Assembly (NCBI RefSeq): GCF_017355885.1
Contig: NZ_JAFEUU010000007.1
Span: forward strand, 124,001 to 188,000
Direction of reading: 5' to 3'
Source of the DNA: Sabulicella rubraurantiaca
GTDB taxonomy: Bacteria > Pseudomonadota > Alphaproteobacteria > Acetobacterales > Acetobacteraceae
DNA: 64,000 nt
The translations under genes were made by a program, and so were the position numbers. Position 1 is the stretch's first letter; each line of letters starts with the position of its first letter. A model generated the notes under the pieces. The model saw only the letters and a program-made list of their open reading frames with translations, searched no databases and had not been told where the DNA came from. Below are positions 44,022 to 52,818 of the stretch, in pieces.

Positions 44022-45497
44022 TTACTCTCCGCGCGACAGAGCGATGGCGCGGGCGGCCAGCGCCTCGCCCTGTGCTTCCATCACCTCGCGCAGCCAGGCG
44101 CGGCCGCGCGTCGGATCGCTGCCCGGCTCCCCCCGCCAATGCACCACCGCAACGACCGGCCGGCCATCGCCCGTGTCGCGTAGGGCGCGCAGCGCCTGGC
44201 GGGCGCGGCTGCGGATGCCGTCCCCGGCCTGCCGCCCGTCCAGGAAGGCCGCCGCCGCCAGCACGTCGGCGGAGGAATGCGGCTGGCGGGCGCGCCAGCG
44301 CACCGGCCCGGCCGTGATGTCGAAGGTGAGGTCCTGGTCCTCCACCGCGCCGAGGGCGGTCCGGCGTTCCCGGGCCACGCTGTCCCATTCCGCCGCGGGC
44401 GGGAAGACCAGCGTCCGGGCCGACAGCACGCCGCCCGGGCAGCGCAGCGCCTCGCCCTCCAGCTCGCAGCCGGGAATGGCTTGAAGGGGCAGAGGACGGT
44501 TCGTGGGCGCTCCGCCGCCGAGCCCCTCCAGGCGGGCGGCGGCAGCAGTGGCCACCAGCGCAGGCACGACCACCAGCACCGTGCCGAGGGCCAGTGCCAG
44601 CGGGCGCGGCTGCGCGACGGGGGGCGTGGCGGGAATGACGGGGCGCGCAGGCGCCTCGCGGAAGGGCAGGCCGGCCAGGAGCACCAGCACGATCACCAGC
44701 AGGAAGAAGAACCAGCCATAGATGAGGTGGTCCGCCGCGACCGAGGCCGCGGAGCCCTGCCACTCGGCCACCACGATCAGCCCCACGATGCGAACCGCGT
44801 TGGACAGGATCGGCACGATGACCGACAGGGCCAGCACCACCAGCCGTCGCCCCGGGGACCGGAACATGGTCAGCGCATAGACCGCACCGAAGGCCAGGGT
44901 CGCCACCATGAAGCGCAGCCCGGCACAGGCCTCGGCCACATAGAAGGACCCGGACGGCGCCTCGATCATCAGCGCGTCCACGTGATGCGGGATGCCGGTG
45001 AGGTCGAGGCCGATATCCACCAGCCACGCAGCCATCGCCTGCAGCGTCGGGACGGCCCACTCGCCGAAAGGCACCAGGAAGATGAGAAAGGCCAGCGGCC
45101 CGGCGAAGGCGAGGGTGAGGCGCCAGCCGAGCACCACCGGCACCAGGATGAGGCAGAGCCCGAGTACGGCCAGCTGCCGACCTTCCATGATGCCCAGCCG
45201 CTCCGCGGCGAGCCATGCCAGGACCAGCGGAATGGCGAGGAGCCCGAAGGCCGGCGCGGGACGGGGCGCATGGATCCGCAGCCGGTCCCGCCGCTCCCAG
45301 GCCAGCCAGGCGGCGATGGGCAGCACCACCCAGCCATGGTTGTACGCGGTGGTGTTGGTCCAGATGTGGACGGCGTTTGCCGCTTCCTCGCGGAACACGA
45401 AGAGCAGCACGGCCAGGGCCGGCAGCAGGACGAGGAGAGATGCGGTCCAGGTCGCGCGGACAGGGACGGGCGGCATGGGGAGGGTGGCGGTGCTCAC
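44022..45497 (-). CDS. Exosortase A family transpeptidase with EpsI-like C-terminal domain
   Basis: A 491-residue membrane protein. The exosortase core spans about 1-280 with eight or so helices and the catalytic set C191 (EACAGLRFM), R236 (ILSNAVRIVGLI) and H257 (DHLIYGWFFF), all typical of XrtA. Residues from about 300 to 490 form a periplasmic EpsI-like domain after one more helix. Exosortases process C-terminal PEP-CTERM sorting tags during export to the cell surface and are linked with exopolysaccharide. No PEP-CTERM protein and no polysaccharide genes lie in the window. Start GTG at 45497, ATG at 45476 possible. Confidence 0.9.
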   Translation of the reverse strand: MSTATLPMPPVPVRATWTASLLVLLPALAVLLFVFREEAANAVHIWTNTTAYNHGWVVLPIAAWLAWERRDRLRIHAPRPAPAFGLLAIPLVLAWLAAERLGIMEGRQLAVLGLCLILVPVVLGWRLTLAFAGPLAFLIFLVPFGEWAVPTLQAMAAWLVDIGLDLTGIPHHVDALMIEAPSGSFYVAEACAGLRFMVATLAFGAVYALTMFRSPGRRLVVLALSVIVPILSNAVRIVGLIVVAEWQGSAASVAADHLIYGWFFFLLVIVLVLLAGLPFREAPARPVIPATPPVAQPRPLALALGTVLVVVPALVATAAAARLEGLGGGAPTNRPLPLQAIPGCELEGEALRCPGGVLSARTLVFPPAAEWDSVARERRTALGAVEDQDLTFDITAGPVRWRARQPHSSADVLAAAAFLDGRQAGDGIRSRARQALRALRDTGDGRPVVAVVHWRGEPGSDPTRGRAWLREVMEAQGEALAARAIALSRGE

Positions 45498-45629
45498 GAG
45501 GTTCCAACGCCGTTATAGCTTGAAGGTCGCGATGCCATTGGGCAATTCATCCCTTCAGCCAGCCAGCGTGGCAAATGGGCCGCATCTGCAATAGGGTTTC
45601 GGCATGGTCAGGCACGCCGTGAGGGACGC

Positions 45630-48092
45630 ATGAATCTGTCCGGCAGTCCAGCATCGGCCGGCCTGGCGGCGCATACGCGCGCCCTTTTCTGGGCTGCGCT
45701 CCTCCTGCCGCTGCTCCTTACCGCCGGCGGCGCCTGGATCTCCTGGAACCAGGCTTGGCGCGAGGCGGAGCGCGAAGTGGCCCACGCCGCGGAAGTTTCG
45801 GCGGAATACGTGCAGCGGCTATTCGACGGGCTGGTCATGCGGATCCACCGGGCGAACGAGATCCTGGCGGGCCTCTCCGACGAGGAGATCCGCCGCCGCG
45901 AGGCCGAGCTGCATGTGCGGCTGCGCAACCCTGTCGCCCTGCAGCCGGGCAGCGCAACGGAGCAGGAAGCCTACATCTTCGTGCATGACCGGCACGCCCT
46001 GCCGCTGGTTTCCAGCGCCGTCGTTTCGGTCTCTGGCGGAAGTGCGCTGCCTGGCCGCGACTTCAACACGGCGCTGCGCGGCTCGGATGCGCCGCGCATC
46101 CATGTCAGCGAAGTCTATCTCGGGCTCAGCACGCGCCGCCCCTATTTCGCCCTGACGAAGCGGCGCGTCGCGACGGGGAACGGCCTGCCGCCGCAGGATT
46201 ATGACGGGGTGATCAATGCCTCGGTCTATGTCGAGGAGCTCGAGGCACGGTTGCAGCGCCTCGCCTCCAACCATGCAGAAGACATGGTTTCCCTGATCCG
46301 CGACGACGGCTTGATTCTGGCGCGCTCCGCCTCCGTCACGCCTGGTGCGCGTCTCCAGCCCAGTCACCCGGCCCTGACGCGCATGGCGCAGGGGGAGGAA
46401 CACCTGACCCTGACCGCCACTTCCCCGCTGGCTGGGGTGACGCGGGTCGCCGCCTTTCACCGGGTGGAGGGATATCCGGTTTATGCCACCGCCGCACGCC
46501 CGCGCGCCTCCATCATCCGCCGATGGTTCAGCGGCGTGCTGCCCTTGCTGGCCGCAGCGCTGCCCGCGACGCTCGGCCTTGCCTGGATGGCGCTGCTGGT
46601 CGGGCGCAAGCAGCGCGCCCTGGCCGACGCGAATGCGGAGCTGGAGACACGGGTGGAGCGGCGCACCGCCGCGCTGCGCGACAGCGAAGAGCGTCTGCAA
46701 GAGCTCGTCGCCACGGTGGACCTCGCCTCCTTCCTCACCCGCGACATGGAGGGGCGCATCCTCTCCTGGTCGGAGGGATCCCACCGACTCTATGGCTGGA
46801 GCGCGGAGGAAGTGCTTGGCCGCGACACGCATACGCTGCTGGGCACGAGCTTCCCGCAGCCCCGGGCCGAGATCGAGGCGGCGCTGCGGCGCGACGGGGT
46901 CTGGCAGGGTGATTTGCGGCAGCACCGCCGCGACGGTAGGTCGCTGGTGGTCAGCGCCCACAAGGCGCTGCGTCGTGGCCCGGACGGAGAGCCGCTCGCC
47001 GTGGTCGAGGCGCTGACCGACGTGACCGCGCACCGAGCCATGGAGCTGGAGCTTCGCGCGAGCGAGGAAAGTGCGCGCCTTGCCATCGAGGGTGCGCGGC
47101 TGGGCGCCTGGGAACTGGATGCGCCTTCAGGGTTCTGCACCTGGTCCGCGCGCATGTCCGAGATCATGGGCGAGCCAGCACGCCCGCGCACCAGGATGGG
47201 GCTGGATGCCTGGCTGTCGCGCATCCACCCCGATGACGCGCCCGAGGCACGCGAGGCCTTTGCCCGCGCCTTGCGATCGGGCGAGGGCGGCGAGATCCGC
47301 ACCGAGCACCGTATCCGAGCCGCCGACCTGTCCTGGCGCTGGGTCTCGGTTCATGGCGCGGTGCTGGGCCGCGACGCCCAGAGCGGCGCGGCGCTGTCGG
47401 TGCGCGGCGTGGCGGAGGACGTGAATGAGCGCAAGCTGGCCGAGGAGCGGCAGCGCCTCCTCGCCCGCGAGGTGGATCATCGCGCGAAGAACGCCCTGGC
47501 CGTGGTGCTGGCGGCGGTGCGTCTGACCCCGCGGGTGGATGTCGCCACCTATGCGCGCGCCATTGAGGGACGGGTAAGCAGCATGTCGCGCACCCACACG
47601 CTGCTCGCCGATGCGCGCTGGGCCGGCGCCGACCTCCGCACCCTTGCCGAAGGAGAGCTTGAGTCGTTCCTGGGCCAGGAGGCGACCGGCCCCGACGCGC
47701 CGCCGCGTGCCGAATTGTCCGGAGGCCCGCTGCTGGTGGCGGCGGAGGCGGCGCAGGGCTTCTCGCTCATCCTGCATGAGCTTGCGACCAACGCCACCAA
47801 GTATGGTGCCTTGTCCCGTCCGGGCGGGCTGGTTCAGGTGCAGTGGGAGGCGGACGAGGCCGAGCGGATGCTGCGGCTGCGCTGGACCGAAAGCGGCGGC
47901 CCCGCCGTCACCGAGCCGCCTGTGCGCCGGGGCTTCGGCTCACGCATCATCGAGGCGATGGCGGAAGGCCAGCTGGAGGGGCAGGTCGAGCGCCGCTGGA
48001 ATCCCGGCGGGCTGGAATGCCTGATCTCCGTTCCGCTATCCCGCGTCTTCGCCACCGCCGGCAACGACACGAAGGTGGCGATCCCCGGCTGA
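45630..48092 (+). CDS. Membrane PAS-PAS HWE-type sensor histidine kinase
   Basis: An 820-residue sensor. One helix at 20-42, an extracytoplasmic cache-like sensor domain to about 295, a second helix at 297-320, then a coiled linker (ELETRVERRTAALRDSEERL). Two PAS domains follow, about 350-475 (with SWSEGSHRLYGWSAEEVLGRD) and 478-605. The kinase core is HWE type: H617 in REVDHRAKNALAVV, N box HELATNATKYGALS, WTESGGP and GFGSRII. HWE kinases often signal stress or light and pair with regulators encoded elsewhere; no receiver gene is adjacent. Divergent from the exosortase. Confidence 0.9.
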   Translation: MNLSGSPASAGLAAHTRALFWAALLLPLLLTAGGAWISWNQAWREAEREVAHAAEVSAEYVQRLFDGLVMRIHRANEILAGLSDEEIRRREAELHVRLRNPVALQPGSATEQEAYIFVHDRHALPLVSSAVVSVSGGSALPGRDFNTALRGSDAPRIHVSEVYLGLSTRRPYFALTKRRVATGNGLPPQDYDGVINASVYVEELEARLQRLASNHAEDMVSLIRDDGLILARSASVTPGARLQPSHPALTRMAQGEEHLTLTATSPLAGVTRVAAFHRVEGYPVYATAARPRASIIRRWFSGVLPLLAAALPATLGLAWMALLVGRKQRALADANAELETRVERRTAALRDSEERLQELVATVDLASFLTRDMEGRILSWSEGSHRLYGWSAEEVLGRDTHTLLGTSFPQPRAEIEAALRRDGVWQGDLRQHRRDGRSLVVSAHKALRRGPDGEPLAVVEALTDVTAHRAMELELRASEESARLAIEGARLGAWELDAPSGFCTWSARMSEIMGEPARPRTRMGLDAWLSRIHPDDAPEAREAFARALRSGEGGEIRTEHRIRAADLSWRWVSVHGAVLGRDAQSGAALSVRGVAEDVNERKLAEERQRLLAREVDHRAKNALAVVLAAVRLTPRVDVATYARAIEGRVSSMSRTHTLLADARWAGADLRTLAEGELESFLGQEATGPDAPPRAELSGGPLLVAAEAAQGFSLILHELATNATKYGALSRPGGLVQVQWEADEAERMLRLRWTESGGPAVTEPPVRRGFGSRIIEAMAEGQLEGQVERRWNPGGLECLISVPLSRVFATAGNDTKVAIPG

Positions 48093-48103
48093 TCCGCTGC
48101 CGC

Positions 48104-48826
48104 TCAGCGCGGCCCGGATTCCAGGACGGAGGCGTGGACCCAGCCAAAGGCCTCGCCATTCTCGCCGACCTTGAACCAGCCGCCCGGCGCTTCGCCCATC
48201 ACCTCTAGGGTGGAGGAGCGCGGCACGGTCCGCAGCACCTCGCCACGCGGTGCGTGGCGCAGATTGGCGCCGTGGCGCGCGGAAGTGACGACGGTGAGGC
48301 GCTGGCGCGACGCCGGCTCGGCGGCAGCCGTCGAGACCAGGGTGGCACCGGGCGCGGGCCGCTCCGCCGGCATGACGCCGGTCGGAACGGGCGGCATGGA
48401 GCGCATCGTCATGCGCGTTGGGCCCGGGGCAGGGCCACCGCCCTCGAAGCAGCGATCCACCATCTCCAGGAAGACGCGCGTGGCCTCGGCGCCGCTCGTT
48501 CCGACGGCGAGGCTCGCGAGGCGCGGCTCCGCGCCCTCGAAGGTCACGACGCCCACATAAGGGATCAAGGGATCGGCCGGGGCGTGGGAGGCGCTGGCAC
48601 GGCCGCACACCGCATAGGTTGCCGGTGCTGCCTGCGCGAAGACCTGCACGCCACGCTGCTGAGGATCGGCGTCCGTGCGCAGCCGCGCGCGCAATGGTGC
48701 CTCGACCGCCTGCGTGGCCGCGACGACGCGCGCCTGCGGCGCCTCGGCGCTAATGGGCGAGCGCTCCTCCTCACGGCAGGAGGGGAGCGCGGCCAGGATG
48801 AGGAGAAGGGCAGGTGCGATCCGCAT
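48104..48826 (-). CDS. Putative lipoprotein with bacterial SH3 domain
   Basis: A 240-residue exported protein. The N-terminus (MRIAPALLLILAALPSCRE) is a signal with a possible lipobox before C17. A bacterial SH3 domain covers about 175-238: VVTSARHGANLRHAPRGEVL and GGWFKVGENGEAFGWVHASVL are its recognisable strands. The middle (about 75-130) has no family. SH3b domains bind peptidoglycan or serve as envelope adaptors. It lies tail to tail with the kinase gene and head to head with the band-7 gene. Confidence 0.8.
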   Translation of the reverse strand: MRIAPALLLILAALPSCREEERSPISAEAPQARVVAATQAVEAPLRARLRTDADPQQRGVQVFAQAAPATYAVCGRASASHAPADPLIPYVGVVTFEGAEPRLASLAVGTSGAEATRVFLEMVDRCFEGGGPAPGPTRMTMRSMPPVPTGVMPAERPAPGATLVSTAAAEPASRQRLTVVTSARHGANLRHAPRGEVLRTVPRSSTLEVMGEAPGGWFKVGENGEAFGWVHASVLESGPR

Positions 48827-48945
48827 GTGGAAAGAACGCCGAGCCCAGCCACGCGGATGCGTGAGGGTTGTCGGCAGTCGTCACGTGCGTTCCACGGCTG
48901 CGTCACGCTACCATACATGGAGAGAATCCTGGAAGGAAAGTGCAG

Positions 48946-49860
48946 ATGTCGCTGCTCGACCTGTTTCTGGTCGCCTTGGTGGCGCTGGCCGTGCTTACCG
49001 TCGCCATGGGAGTGCGCACCGTGCCCCAGGGACAGGTCTGGACGGTGGAGCGCTTCGGCCGCTTTACCCGGTCGCTCGGGCCGGGGCTGAATTTCCTCAT
49101 CCCCTATATGGAGCAGATCGGGCGCAAGCTGACCGTGATGGAGACGGTGCTCGACATCCCCGAGCAATCGGTCATCACTGCCGACAACGCGACGGTGGGC
49201 GTGGACGGCATCGTCTATTACCGCGTCATGGTGCCGGAGAAGGCGGCCTACGCGGTGCTGAACCTGGAGGGCGCGCTGACCGCGCTGGCCATGACCAACA
49301 TCCGCTCCGTGATCGGCGAGATGGATCTGGACGGCACGCTGTCGGGGCGCGAGCGCATCAACACCTCGCTCCTCAACATCTTGGATGGCGCAACGGATCC
49401 CTGGGGCGTGAAGGTGAGCCGCGTGGAACTCCGCAAGGTGGAGCCGCCGGAGACGCTCGTGCGCGCCATGAACCTGCAGATGACGGCCGAGCGCGAGCGC
49501 CGCGCCACTGTCGCCCGCGCGGAAGGCGAGCGGCAGGCGGAGATCCAGCGCGCCGAGGGCGAGAAGCAGGCGGAAATCCTGGCCGCCGAGGGCCGGCTCC
49601 AGGCCGCGCGGCTGGACGCGGAAGCGCGCGAGCGTCTGGCGGAGGCGGAAGCTAAGGCCACGTCCATGGTGGCGCAGGCGGCCCAGGGCGCCGGAGCGCA
49701 GGCGCTGAACTACTTCGTCGCGCAGAAATACGTGGAGGCTTTCGGCCAGGTGGTCGGCAATCCGACCAGCAAGTTGATCCTCGTGCCGATGGAAAGCGCC
49801 TCGCTCGCCGGCGGCATCGCGCAGGCGATGCAGTTGGTCGATGCGGCGCGCAAAGGCTGA
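48946..49860 (+). CDS. SPFH/band 7 family protein (QmcA-like)
   Basis: A 304-residue membrane-anchored scaffold. One N-terminal helix (LFLVALVALAVLTVAMGV), then the SPFH domain with VPQGQVWTVERFGRFTRSLGPGLNF and IVYYRVMVPEKAAYAV. A coiled-coil tail contains Ala/Glu-rich AEGEKQAEIL repeats and ends with NYFVAQKYVEAFGQVVGNPTSKLILVP. ATG at 48946 follows GGAAGGAAAG; a longer frame upstream is unsupported. Such proteins form membrane rings with NfeD partners, and the next gene five bases downstream is an NfeD, supporting that pairing. Confidence 0.92.
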   Translation: MSLLDLFLVALVALAVLTVAMGVRTVPQGQVWTVERFGRFTRSLGPGLNFLIPYMEQIGRKLTVMETVLDIPEQSVITADNATVGVDGIVYYRVMVPEKAAYAVLNLEGALTALAMTNIRSVIGEMDLDGTLSGRERINTSLLNILDGATDPWGVKVSRVELRKVEPPETLVRAMNLQMTAERERRATVARAEGERQAEIQRAEGEKQAEILAAEGRLQAARLDAEARERLAEAEAKATSMVAQAAQGAGAQALNYFVAQKYVEAFGQVVGNPTSKLILVPMESASLAGGIAQAMQLVDAARKG

Positions 49861-49865
49861 ACGCA

Positions 49866-50294
49866 ATGGGGATTCCCGCTCTTCTCGGCATCATCGGGCT
49901 GATCCTGCTGGGCGCGGAATTGCTGCTGCCTGGCGTGTTCCTGCTGTGGATCGGCCTCGCCACACTGGCCACGGCGGTGGTCGCGCATCTGAACCCGATG
50001 GAGTGGATGGAGCTGGTCGGGGCCTTCGTGGCCCTGCTCGGCCTGTCGGTGGGGGCGGGGCTGTGGTTGCAGCGCGAGGCCCCGCCAGCTCCGGTGAACC
50101 GGCCGGGCGATGGGCTGGTGGGGCGCATCGGCATCGTCGCCGCGTCCTCGTCAACCGGGATGCGGGTGCGGCTGGGCGACAGCGTGTGGGACGCACTGCC
50201 CGAACCCGGCCTCGCCCCGCCCGGGATGGGCGAGGCGGTGCTGGTGACGTCTGTAGAAGGGACGCGCCTCGTGGTGCGTCCCTCGCCGGGCTGA
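49866..50294 (+). CDS. NfeD family membrane protein (short form)
   Basis: A 142-residue protein with two or three closely spaced N-terminal helices (LGIIGLILLGAELLLPGVFLLWIGLATLATAVV) and a C-terminal OB-fold domain around GLVGRIGIVAASSSTGMRVRLGDSVWDALPE. Short NfeD proteins work as membrane partners of SPFH proteins, as here with the QmcA-like gene. Its stop touches the stop of the RTX gene on the other strand. Confidence 0.9.
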   Translation: MGIPALLGIIGLILLGAELLLPGVFLLWIGLATLATAVVAHLNPMEWMELVGAFVALLGLSVGAGLWLQREAPPAPVNRPGDGLVGRIGIVAASSSTGMRVRLGDSVWDALPEPGLAPPGMGEAVLVTSVEGTRLVVRPSPG

Positions 50295-52727
50295 TCAGAA
50301 GATCAGCGCGTCCTGCACCTGTTGGGTGGTGAGGCCGAAGAAGCCGATGGAGCCCTGGGCCGAGTTGAGCAGCGCGCCTCCGTCGAAGGCGGTGATGCTG
50401 ACGGCGGCGAGGCTGGTGACGCCCGAGCCGCGCAGATCCACATCGAAGCCCGAGCCGGCGACGAGGCCGAAGACATTGTCTGCCCCCCAGTTTGGCGTGT
50501 TGAAGATCAGCTGATCCGCACCACCGCCGGAGACGATGACATCGTTGCCGGTGCCACCGCGCAGCCGATCGGCGAAGCTCGTGCCGATCAGCGTGTCATC
50601 GCCCGCCCCGCCATCGAGGGGGGAGGCGAGATCCGTGTTGCCCACCAGTGTCTGGGCACCCGTGCCGCCCGTAAGCTGGTTGGCGAGTCCAACCAGCTGG
50701 GCGACCTCAAGGCCGAGAGGCACGGTCCAGCCATTGATGTAGACGAAGGCGAAGTCCTGGCCTTCACCGGCCTGCTCGATCACCGTGATGCCGGCATGCT
50801 GGATGTTGTAGGTGTCGTCGCCCGTGCCGCCGATCAGCGTGTCGGCACCGCCGCCGCCCACCAGCGTGTCGTTGCCTTCACCGCCCGAAAGGGTCTCGCC
50901 GCTCAGCGTGTTGCCGAACAGCGTGTCGTTGCCAGTACCGCCGGTCAGCGTGGCGGCGAGGTTGCCGAAATTCACCAGCGTGGAGCCGGTGTCGGAGGCA
51001 GCCAGGATGTGGGCATTGTTGATCATGAGCCCGAACTCGACATCCGGGTCGAGCGTGAAGGCGAAGTTGCCGTCCAGCACGGCGATGTCGATGCCCTGGC
51101 CGGCGAGTTCCGTGATGCGGGCGGTGGGATCGGTGACGACGTAGATGTCATCGCCCGTTCCCCCGATCATCGCGTCGGCGCCGCCATTGCCATAGACGAC
51201 GTCGTTGCCCGCGCCGCCCGAGAGCGTGTCGGCGAAGGCGGAGCCGTTGAGCGTGTCGTTGCCGTTGCCGCCCATGAGGGTGGAGGCGAGGCTGGCATTG
51301 GCGAAGAGCTGCATGCCGCCATTGGAGGCGGTGATCAGGCGGGCGTTGCCGCCCAGCGCGGCGACCTCAACATGCAGCGGCACGACGAAGCCATCGACGA
51401 GCGACCAGAGGGAGTCGGTGCCGCCCCCAGCCTCCTCGACCACCAGGGCCGAGAGGCTGGAAACGAAGAAGACTTCGTCGCCCGCCCCGCCCACCAAGGT
51501 ATTCGCACCCGAGCCGCTGACGAGGATATCGACGCCGCCATTGCCGAAGATGGTGTCGTTGCCGCCATTGCCGATGATGAAGTTCGAGCCCTCATCGCCG
51601 ATCAGCACGTCGCCGAACTGGGTGCCGGTGATGTTCTCGATGGAGATCAGCGTGTCACGCCCGCCCCAATTGTCGATGGCGGAGCGCGCCGCGACATTCT
51701 GGCCGCGCACCGTGACCGAGACGCCGGAAAGGTTCACGATCGCGCCCATCGTGCCGAAGCCGCTGGAGTCGTAGATGACGCTGTAGTCGGCCAGGTCCGT
51801 GCCTTCGCCGCCATCCAGCGTGTCGTCACCGCTGCCGCCGCGTAGCGTGTCGTCGCCCGTATTGCCCCAGAGCGTGTCGTTCCCGCCATCGCCGAACAGG
51901 AGGTTGGCGTCCGCATTGCCGATGAGGACGTCGCCCAGCGCGGAGCCGAAGGCGCCTTCGATGGAGTTCAGCGCGTCCAGCCCACTCCAGGTGTCGACGG
52001 CCGTGAAGCCGGCCAGGGTCTCGCCATTCACGACCTGGGTGGTGCCAGTGAGGTTGACGATGGCGCCACGCGTCGGCGCGCCGGCCCCGTCCTCCTCGCT
52101 GCTGAAGACGGCGACGTCGAAGCCCGTGCCGCCATTGAGGGAGTCGTTGCCGCTGCCTCCGCGCAGGGCATCGTCGCCCTCGCCTCCGATCAGCGTGTCG
52201 TTGCCGCCGTGCCCATCGAGGAAGTTGTCGCCCGTGCTGCCAACCATGTAGTCCGCACGCACCGTGCCGCGCGCGGCCTCGATCCCGATCAGCACGTCGG
52301 TGTTGCCCCAGTTGTCCAGGGCGCGATTGCTGGCAACGGTGTCGCCATTCCAGGTGACGGAGGAGGCGGAGAGGTTGACGATCGCCCCACGGAAGCCGGG
52401 CTGCGTCGGATCCTCATCGCTGGTGTAATCCGCGGTGTCGAAGGCTGCGCCGCCATCCAGCGTGTCGCTGCCGCGCCCGCCGCGCAGGATATCGCTGCCC
52501 GTATCGCCCAGGATGCGGTCATCGCCCGCGCCGCCATCCAGGCTGTCGTCGCCGTCGCCGCCGGAGATCAGGTCGTTGCCACCGCCGCCGGAAATGGCGT
52601 CGAAGCCGTTATTGCCGAAGATCGTGTCATTGCCATCACCAGGCTGACCGCCAGTGACACCGCCCGAGATAAAGCCGGGGCGGATAGTGTCCGGCAGATT
52701 CGTGCCCTGGATGATGCTTCCCGACAT
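50295..52727 (-). CDS. RTX calcium-binding repeat protein
   Basis: An 810-residue secreted-type protein rich in glycine-rich nonapeptides such as GGNGNDTLNG and GGTGDDTYNI that bind calcium. Two longer repeat types overlie them: an exact 107-residue unit (starts 114, 221 and 328, each with GAIVNL) and a second, about 110 residues, with EAGxGxD (AG at 433, 542 and 653). The C-terminus (residues 765-810) is non-repetitive and ends in a hydrophobic patch, as in type I secretion substrates. No type I secretion genes are close. ATG at 52727 has GGAGG seven bases upstream. Function may be adhesion or surface layer (inference). Confidence 0.88.
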   Translation of the reverse strand: MSGSIIQGTNLPDTIRPGFISGGVTGGQPGDGNDTIFGNNGFDAISGGGGNDLISGGDGDDSLDGGAGDDRILGDTGSDILRGGRGSDTLDGGAAFDTADYTSDEDPTQPGFRGAIVNLSASSVTWNGDTVASNRALDNWGNTDVLIGIEAARGTVRADYMVGSTGDNFLDGHGGNDTLIGGEGDDALRGGSGNDSLNGGTGFDVAVFSSEEDGAGAPTRGAIVNLTGTTQVVNGETLAGFTAVDTWSGLDALNSIEGAFGSALGDVLIGNADANLLFGDGGNDTLWGNTGDDTLRGGSGDDTLDGGEGTDLADYSVIYDSSGFGTMGAIVNLSGVSVTVRGQNVAARSAIDNWGGRDTLISIENITGTQFGDVLIGDEGSNFIIGNGGNDTIFGNGGVDILVSGSGANTLVGGAGDEVFFVSSLSALVVEEAGGGTDSLWSLVDGFVVPLHVEVAALGGNARLITASNGGMQLFANASLASTLMGGNGNDTLNGSAFADTLSGGAGNDVVYGNGGADAMIGGTGDDIYVVTDPTARITELAGQGIDIAVLDGNFAFTLDPDVEFGLMINNAHILAASDTGSTLVNFGNLAATLTGGTGNDTLFGNTLSGETLSGGEGNDTLVGGGGADTLIGGTGDDTYNIQHAGITVIEQAGEGQDFAFVYINGWTVPLGLEVAQLVGLANQLTGGTGAQTLVGNTDLASPLDGGAGDDTLIGTSFADRLRGGTGNDVIVSGGGADQLIFNTPNWGADNVFGLVAGSGFDVDLRGSGVTSLAAVSITAFDGGALLNSAQGSIGFFGLTTQQVQDALIF
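51426..52388 (-). repeat. Three 107-residue coding repeats in the RTX gene
   Basis: Three tandem units of 321 bases (52388-52068, 52067-51747 and 51746-51426), each beginning GAIVNL, then a beta-rich half with NW/TW and DxLxxIE, and ending in RTX nonapeptides. The amino acid identity is only moderate, so the units are old, but the period is exact. Confidence 0.75.
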
Positions 52728-52738
52728 ACACAGGCCTC

Positions 52739-52767
52739 CGTCTTGGTAACGCTTTGAAGCCAAGACG
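52739..52767. promoter_or_regulatory. Inverted repeat beside the RTX ribosome site
   Basis: CGTCTTGG (52739-52746) and CCAAGACG (52760-52767) form a perfect eight-base inverted repeat with a 13-base centre. One arm abuts the Shine-Dalgarno sequence GGAGG (minus strand 52739-52735). In RNA it would form a stem partly covering the ribosome site; in DNA it could be an operator, perhaps for the adjacent LysR regulator. Confidence 0.45.
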
Positions 52768-52818
52768 TTTTGAGAAGGCCAAGGTTGAGGCGGGACGCGA
52801 ATATCCCCGGTTGTGGCT

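Noticed and set aside
43213-45507. A 764-codon minus-strand frame covering the exosortase region and the 3' part of the 731-residue gene
   Set aside because: Its last part is antisense low-complexity translation; the exosortase homology lies in a different minus-strand frame (44022-45497) with the catalytic residues.
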